Shown piece after piece: positions 25,972-31,308 of a stretch of DNA of 31,308 nt. This stretch comes from a virus, in IMG/VR virus record IMGVR_UViG_3300044796_000119, positions 1 through 31,308 of that record. One strand, given 5' to 3'. The notes beneath the pieces were generated by a model. That model was given only the letters and a program-made list of their open reading frames with translations, was not told the DNA's origin and made no database searches. The position numbers were made by a program, and so were the translations under genes. Position 1 is the first letter of the stretch. The number at the start of each line of letters is the position of its first letter.

Positions 25972-28676
25972 TGCGGGGGCGCCTCGGCGCGCTGACGTTG
26001 AGGGCTAGTTGCGCCGTATGCCAAGAACCACGGCTGAAAATAGATGGCAGGGTCGAACGATTTTGCGCCCGCAACCTTAAGGTGAGTGACAATGTTGTGT
26101 GCAAGCGCCGGATCATAGAACGCGTTTTCCAAGAGCAACGAAGACTTCTCCATTCCGAGCCGGTTAACAAGGCGCGCTGCCGCTTCACCTGCGAGCCAGA
26201 TACGGGGAACTCTCCTGGAAAAGTAGCTGTACCCACGCATCAATGCGGACGGCACTTTGAAGCCCGTCTTGTCCTCAACCGCGCCGAGCGCGGAAATGTT
26301 CATAGCCGAGCCTTTGGGCGGGACCACACGCGCGAGCATATTCTGCGCATTGAAGATCGTGCGAAGATCGCGAATGTGCTGCGGGGACAGGGACATCTTT
26401 GCCAGCGCCGAGTTTAGGTAATCGTCCAAACTCTGGTTAAGGGGCGCGTTCTGAAACACTGCTCGGCGCAAAGCGTTCATGCCGTCGGGATCGTTTTGCA
26501 GGTTGTCCACTAACTGACGCGCAAGTTTGGGGTTCTGTATAGCGCGCTGGATGAACTGTTCGTCGGTGATCGTGCCAGCGCCACCTGGGGCGTTGCCAAC
26601 GAGCTTGCTCATTGTCTGGTGAAGAACCTGGTCTTCATGCTCCTGCAACCGCGCGTTGAGTTCAAGCTGGCGCTCCATCAGGTCTTGCGGGGTTGCGCGT
26701 AGTTCGGGGAAAACCTCCAACATGCCACGGTTCTTTTCGAGCCAGTCTCGCGCCGCATCTGGGTTAATAAACCCGTCTTTCCCAACCACCGCCTGCCTAT
26801 AGTTGTCCAGCACCGAGGACTTATATGCCTGCATCGCGGCCGGATCGGTCTGGAAGGTGTTCTTGAACTGCATAGCGGACGAGTAGGTTCCGTCGTTAAA
26901 CAAGCCCGCCATCTTCTCGGGCGAGGTAATCAAGAAGCTATGCCCGTCCTTCTGCTTCATCTTGAACGCGCCGCCCTTCTCAAAGCGTTCGACGTAGCCC
27001 GTCTTCCACGCAGCACGGGCGGACTGGTATTCCTGCCCAAGCGGAAGGCGGTCAAGCATGTTATCCATGCGCTCCATGGCAATAGCGAGTTGCTTTCCCG
27101 TCTCGGGGTCGGGGTTTGCGCCCTGCATCGCCTTCGCCCACGCATCCCCCAAGCGCGTGCGCAGCGTCATGAAATCGCTTAGGCTCCACGCGACGGGTTT
27201 CTTTGCCTCACCACTATCGAGTGCGCGCGTTTCTCCAGTTGCCGCGTCAGTAACCGTATCGCCAGGTTCGCTTGAACCCTCCAACTGTTTCGTGAGCGTT
27301 TGCAAGTCGCGGTTCATCTCTGCAATAACGGGCGGATCGCTGCGCTGCGCAGCGCCGGGCCGTTCCACGCCAGGAATTGGAGACGACGGATGCAATTCGT
27401 CCATGGTGCCCTGTAGATATTCGTGCGCGTACTCGCTCAGGTCCGTTTGGTTCAGGCGAAGGTCGTTGAACGGTGCGCCGAGTTGAGCCTTTGCATCTGC
27501 CTGAAGGGCATCATATCGCTGTTTCAGCGTGCCGCCAACCTTCTCCGCAGCAACCTTTGGCAAGCCGCTCGCAATGTATGCGGCAGTGTTGCGCAAATCC
27601 TGCGAGAAACTGGCGAGCTTTTTGCTCACGGTATCGAAGACCGCCGTGATGGGGCCGCCTGTTGGCGCAGCATTTTCATGGAACTGTCGCACAGCCTGCT
27701 CATTTAACTGGCGCCGTTCCGTGAGGCGGTTTAACTGTACACCAGAGGCCCGACGTTGAAGTGCCTCTTGTTGATTGACGAGGCCCTGATTGCCGGTTCG
27801 TTCAGCAATGGAAGGGTTGAAGCCAGGGATTTGGTCAACCGTCTCGTTCGCGTTGCGCAGGTTCTCGACGGTGTTTGTGGTCATGGCGGGTTTTAGGATA
27901 CGGGCCACGACCCCAGTGGCAAACGCATCGCTATCGTTCACGGCCCCATAGAGCTTATTGATTAAGCCTCCGCCTTTCATTATGGGCTTTATCGCAAACA
28001 TGGCGGCACTGCCCGGTGTCACAGGCAACATTCCCCCTAGCGCCATGCTGCCAATCATCTCGCCCGCCGCCGTTGCATCTGGATGCTCGCCCTGGTCCCC
28101 CGCCATGGTTCGGGCAGTGTCGCGCGCAATCCGACCACCCGCAACACCTCCAACGCCACTGCTAAATCCCGCTTCGCCATAGCCTGCCAGACCGCTCGCC
28201 GAGCGTGGGGCCATGGTGCCAATCCCGCGCCGTATCATTTGTCCTGTGGTTTGGGCCGGTATACCCGCAGCGTCAGCAGCCTCCATTTCAGGAACAGCCG
28301 CCTCGGCGCCTCCAGCTATCGCCATTGTCTCTGGAATTGCTGCCCCTCCAGCGCGCAAAGCCTGATGAATGATCCCTGACCCAGGCGGCGATACCATCCC
28401 TGTATCTTCGGCCGCCTGCGGCAAGTTGATGTTGACGTTTGGATAACCCAATCGGTGAGCAATTTCATTGATCGGGTTTACAAGGATTGCCTGCGCACCT
28501 TGCGCAAGGCTCTCATTGACCCCTGATGAAATCTCATTGTACCAAGGCGTATTGTCGCCCGGATTTCCCTGCGACTGATCTTGGTCCGGTACCCAACCGG
28601 AGCCCGAACTTGGGGCGGGACCGCTATCAGGCACCCAACCAGACTGTGTGGGTGAACGGAGCGGACCAGCAACCAT
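25968..28676 (-). CDS. Large internal virion/ejection-type protein
   Basis: This 902-aa protein has an N-terminal repeat of GWVPD (residues about 13-31, two copies) and a Gly/Ala-rich hydrophobic region at about 100-260 that may enter membranes. Long helical parts follow (NQQEALQRRASGVQLNRLTE and others). Size, composition and place in the late operon suit an internal or ejection protein of a podovirus. No enzyme motif (for example a lytic transglycosylase Glu motif) is seen with confidence. Confidence 0.5.
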   Translation of the reverse strand: MVAGPLRSPTQSGWVPDSGPAPSSGSGWVPDQDQSQGNPGDNTPWYNEISSGVNESLAQGAQAILVNPINEIAHRLGYPNVNINLPQAAEDTGMVSPPGSGIIHQALRAGGAAIPETMAIAGGAEAAVPEMEAADAAGIPAQTTGQMIRRGIGTMAPRSASGLAGYGEAGFSSGVGGVAGGRIARDTARTMAGDQGEHPDATAAGEMIGSMALGGMLPVTPGSAAMFAIKPIMKGGGLINKLYGAVNDSDAFATGVVARILKPAMTTNTVENLRNANETVDQIPGFNPSIAERTGNQGLVNQQEALQRRASGVQLNRLTERRQLNEQAVRQFHENAAPTGGPITAVFDTVSKKLASFSQDLRNTAAYIASGLPKVAAEKVGGTLKQRYDALQADAKAQLGAPFNDLRLNQTDLSEYAHEYLQGTMDELHPSSPIPGVERPGAAQRSDPPVIAEMNRDLQTLTKQLEGSSEPGDTVTDAATGETRALDSGEAKKPVAWSLSDFMTLRTRLGDAWAKAMQGANPDPETGKQLAIAMERMDNMLDRLPLGQEYQSARAAWKTGYVERFEKGGAFKMKQKDGHSFLITSPEKMAGLFNDGTYSSAMQFKNTFQTDPAAMQAYKSSVLDNYRQAVVGKDGFINPDAARDWLEKNRGMLEVFPELRATPQDLMERQLELNARLQEHEDQVLHQTMSKLVGNAPGGAGTITDEQFIQRAIQNPKLARQLVDNLQNDPDGMNALRRAVFQNAPLNQSLDDYLNSALAKMSLSPQHIRDLRTIFNAQNMLARVVPPKGSAMNISALGAVEDKTGFKVPSALMRGYSYFSRRVPRIWLAGEAAARLVNRLGMEKSSLLLENAFYDPALAHNIVTHLKVAGAKSFDPAIYFQPWFLAYGATSPQRQRAEAPPQ

Positions 28677-30403
28677 TACTGGCCTCCAGTGTTCAACTGC
28701 CGGCCATCGTCGCCAACAATAGTCTTTCCGTTATCGGCCGACCACGCGCTCTTGCCATAGAACGTGCCGTGGTGGATCGCTTGCGCTGGCACGCCAAGTG
28801 TCTGGAGAACGGCGGCGGGGGGCGTTATAGAAGGCTGCTGCGGCTGGCGTTGGGGCTGCTGTTGCGGCTGCTGTTGAGCAGGACCTTGTGGTGACTGCTG
28901 ACTTCCACCCGCGCCCTGATTAGGCGGCGTCCAACCGTTATCAAGCTGGGCCACGCTCGGAACGCCCTGCATCGTGCGCAACACCATCTGCTCCGCGTTC
29001 ATGGCGGACGTTATATCTGAACGCGACTTCGTGTTGGCCTTGTTATTGGGCATGGACTGCAACTGCTGTTGCTTGGCGTTCAACTGGCCCTGGATGTAGT
29101 CCTTCAAGCCCGCCGCGCGACGAATGGCAACGTTAGCGCCAACGTCGAACCCTGTCACGTCGTTGACCTGGTTCATGATGTAGTCCCACTCTTTAGAGAA
29201 CATGCGGCTTCCGGTTACGGGATGGATAGCCTGCTCAACCGAGAGCTTCCAAGCGTCCACACCTTCCTTGGCCGACATAGCATGACCCGCGATGGCAGGC
29301 TCTCCAGCGCCCTGGAACGCACCGACGACGTTACCGGCCGCGCGCGCAAACCACGGGCCAATGCCTGTCGAACCGCCCGTGAGCGCGTCAATCAGGCCCA
29401 TAGGTTGACCCTGTTGCGTCGGGGAACCGTTGCCACCCTGCGTACCGTTTGCGTTGGCGCCCCCCGCGTTCAAGCTGTTGGCCTGGTCCACCGCCTTGGC
29501 TTCGTCCGCGTTTAGCGGGGTCATTTTGCCCGTGCGCATGTTGACTAGAACAGGATTTCCGCTCGCGTCACTGCGCACGCTCAGGAGATGGAACGCGCTA
29601 TCAAATGCGAAGTTTGGATCAATACCGTGCTGTAACATTTCCAGCATGTTCTTTTCTTCGCCCGTCGCGCCCGTATCTCCGCGACGGTAATCGGCGATCA
29701 CGCGCGAGTTACCGGTGGTACGATCAATGCCGACCAACAACCCAGCGCGTGTCAATTGAAATTCCTCTGCCGGCCCAACGCGTCCTAGCGGGGTCATGAC
29801 GAGCTTTCCAGCCTGTCCATTAACGCCGGGCTGCGTATCCACCTGCGAAGCGAAGCCCTTATCGGTGGTCATGCCTGGGAACGCCTCTGTGTACTGAGGC
29901 GCAGCCTGCCCTTCGCTAAACCGTTCTATGGTATGTCCGCCGCCAGCGTTGGCGATATCGGACGTGGTGAACTTCTGCGTCATGTTACGCGCAGCGGCCA
30001 TAAGGTTCTCAGACGCTTGCGGATCGCCAAAGATTTCCATATGGTTATGGATAGCCTCCATCATGGCAGCGGTACCTGGCATTCCGCCCGCGACGTTCTT
30101 CTCAAACTCCTGCAAAATCCGGCTCTCGATAGGCCGCTCCTGGCTACTGCGGATCATGCCAAGAATGCCTTTGGTCTGCGGAATATAGGACCACAACGGA
30201 TTAGTTGTGGCGTCGTCGCCCCCGTTTAAGGGCGGCTGAGCCGCGCTAGGCGCGCCCTGCGTGGGCGGCGTGATGGGAGTAGGAGTGGGCGCTGTAGGAG
30301 ACGCAGGCAAAGCTGGCGCGTTCGCCATAGGAGAAGCCTGTGACGGGGCGTTAAACGTCGGCACGTCCTGATCGTGAGCGTTGACAGCGAACGGATTTGC
30401 CAT
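28676..30403 (-). CDS. Large virion protein, Pro/Gln-rich
   Basis: This 575-aa protein has a Pro/Ala-rich N-terminus (residues 15-60), a helical middle and a Gln-rich stretch near residue 500. It ends with a short folded part (HHGTFYGKSAWSADNGKT). It overlaps the next gene by one base. Probably a structural or ejection protein by location; no recognised domain. Confidence 0.5.
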   Translation of the reverse strand: MANPFAVNAHDQDVPTFNAPSQASPMANAPALPASPTAPTPTPITPPTQGAPSAAQPPLNGGDDATTNPLWSYIPQTKGILGMIRSSQERPIESRILQEFEKNVAGGMPGTAAMMEAIHNHMEIFGDPQASENLMAAARNMTQKFTTSDIANAGGGHTIERFSEGQAAPQYTEAFPGMTTDKGFASQVDTQPGVNGQAGKLVMTPLGRVGPAEEFQLTRAGLLVGIDRTTGNSRVIADYRRGDTGATGEEKNMLEMLQHGIDPNFAFDSAFHLLSVRSDASGNPVLVNMRTGKMTPLNADEAKAVDQANSLNAGGANANGTQGGNGSPTQQGQPMGLIDALTGGSTGIGPWFARAAGNVVGAFQGAGEPAIAGHAMSAKEGVDAWKLSVEQAIHPVTGSRMFSKEWDYIMNQVNDVTGFDVGANVAIRRAAGLKDYIQGQLNAKQQQLQSMPNNKANTKSRSDITSAMNAEQMVLRTMQGVPSVAQLDNGWTPPNQGAGGSQQSPQGPAQQQPQQQPQRQPQQPSITPPAAVLQTLGVPAQAIHHGTFYGKSAWSADNGKTIVGDDGRQLNTGGQ

Positions 30404-30404
30404 G

Positions 30405-31308
30405 TTATACCGCCTGTGCTATGTCGCCCAAGAGACCCGGCGAAGACGAACCGCTGCTCGTAGCCGTGCTGGCGATGGTTGGGCTAGACAAGCCACCCGC
30501 GATACGGAGAACCTCGAGGACATTGTTGACGTTGGTGTTGTACTGTTGCAGGCCCCGCTGTAGACCCAAATCCTGCACAAGCTGCGGAAGCTGGGCGGCC
30601 TGCGCGGCGGTGGTCAGCGCGGTCAACTGTTCCTGCGTAACCTGACCAGCCTGCGTAATCGCAGCGATCTGGTTCTGACGTTCGGCCGTATAATTCGCGC
30701 TCTCCATGTTCGCGGCAGTGCCCGCCTGCGTCTGTTCATAATCGAGTGCAGACTGATTGGCTTCGTTCGCAAACGCGGTCGAGCCTTGCCCCTGGACTTC
30801 CTGGTTGCCGCCAGTGTATCGGGATAGCAACTGCGGAACCACAGTGTTCTGGAACTGCTGTTGTGTGTTGAACTGCGCGGCCTGTATCGCGGCGTTCAAG
30901 AACGGGTTGCTGTTTGGGCTCAGGTAGTCGCCGTTGATCGTCTTGAGCAACTGCGCGTTGGATGCGGCCGACAGTGGGTTAGTACCGTTGGCAATCGACT
31001 GCCCCAGCGCAACCTGCTGGTTCATTACGTCTGTCTGCTGTTGCGTCATCGGCGCAACGTAGTTGCTGCCAGGGCCGGGGTTGAGGCTTGACAGTAGAGC
31101 GGAGGGGTTGAATGGGTTCGTGCCTGCGACGGATGACCCGGCGGAGGTGCCCGCAACGCTGGGGGTTGTACTTCCAACGCCAGCGTTTTGACCGGTGCCG
31201 TTAAGATTGTTTACGTCAGAGCCTTTGCCGCCGCTGGCCTGAGTGACAATCGGCGCGCTCGCGGCCTGGCTCGTCATGGCCATGGGCGCTGTGCCTTGGC
31301 TGGTCCCA
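30405..31308 (-). CDS. Virion-type protein, 5' end outside window
   Basis: The frame stays open to the right edge. An ATG at 31283 gives 292 aa, but it has no binding site, and the codons before it (GTSQGTAP) match the composition of the following residues, so the gene probably starts outside. The N-terminal part is Ser/Gly/Thr-rich; the rest is Gln/Ala-rich helix (ITQAGQVTQEQLTALTTAAQ). Likely a tail or ejection protein by position and composition. Confidence 0.55.
   Translation of the reverse strand, partial: GTSQGTAPMAMTSQAASAPIVTQASGGKGSDVNNLNGTGQNAGVGSTTPSVAGTSAGSSVAGTNPFNPSALLSSLNPGPGSNYVAPMTQQQTDVMNQQVALGQSIANGTNPLSAASNAQLLKTINGDYLSPNSNPFLNAAIQAAQFNTQQQFQNTVVPQLLSRYTGGNQEVQGQGSTAFANEANQSALDYEQTQAGTAANMESANYTAERQNQIAAITQAGQVTQEQLTALTTAAQAAQLPQLVQDLGLQRGLQQYNTNVNNVLEVLRIAGGLSSPTIASTATSSGSSSPGLLGDIAQAV

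Overview
This window is almost certainly part of a tailed double-stranded DNA phage genome, probably a podovirus-like phage of a proteobacterium. The evidence is a terminase pair and a portal, large proline/glutamine-rich or alanine-rich virion proteins, a holin/GH108 endolysin lysis cassette, and a replication/recombination block of many tightly overlapping small genes. No integrase, transposase, CRISPR array or complete tRNA is visible. The host cannot be named from the sequence.

Layout. Left arm, minus strand (1-5300): small terminase, a small unknown gene, large terminase, two tandem paralogous small virion-type proteins, the portal, a 29-aa micro-gene and a gene cut by the window edge. 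A 620-bp non-coding control region (5337-5957) separates this arm from the plus-strand early block. It holds 11-bp phased repeats, perfect dyads and repeated GACTAT sites. The plus-strand block (5958-24149) starts with a protein that has a PEP-utilising-enzyme-like phosphohistidine motif, followed by a protein tyrosine phosphatase. Next come small unknown genes, a second control region (10145-10545; long inverted repeat around an AT-rich tract and a G-run tract, next to a leaderless minus-strand regulator candidate), more small genes with several exported proteins, then a Cas4-like nuclease, a Sak4-like ATPase, an SSB-like protein, a DNA polymerase split over two genes, a DUF3631-like ATPase, a nucleotidyltransferase fold protein, a second 3'-5' exonuclease and a dNTP-diphosphohydrolase-like protein. 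A strong terminator at 24225-24256 closes the block. Right arm, minus strand (24257-31308): a permuted NlpC/P60-like protein, an unknown protein, two holin candidates flanking a GH108 endolysin, and three large virion/ejection-type proteins, the last cut by the window edge.

How it works together. The plus block supplies genome replication and recombination and probably host-takeover functions; the two minus arms are the late morphogenesis and lysis genes, presumably joined through sequence outside the window. The most unusual points are: (1) the family A DNA polymerase is divided inside its proofreading domain, with UDG-ExoI-ExoII in one gene and ExoIII-polymerase in another, separated by five small genes, several of them membrane proteins; (2) two minus-strand lead genes share an almost identical leaderless start (TATAWT, CTCCSC, ATG); (3) two control regions share GACTAT sites, and one has a 27-bp inverted repeat around a candidate origin; (4) the early operon opens with a phosphohistidine-type domain protein plus a tyrosine phosphatase.
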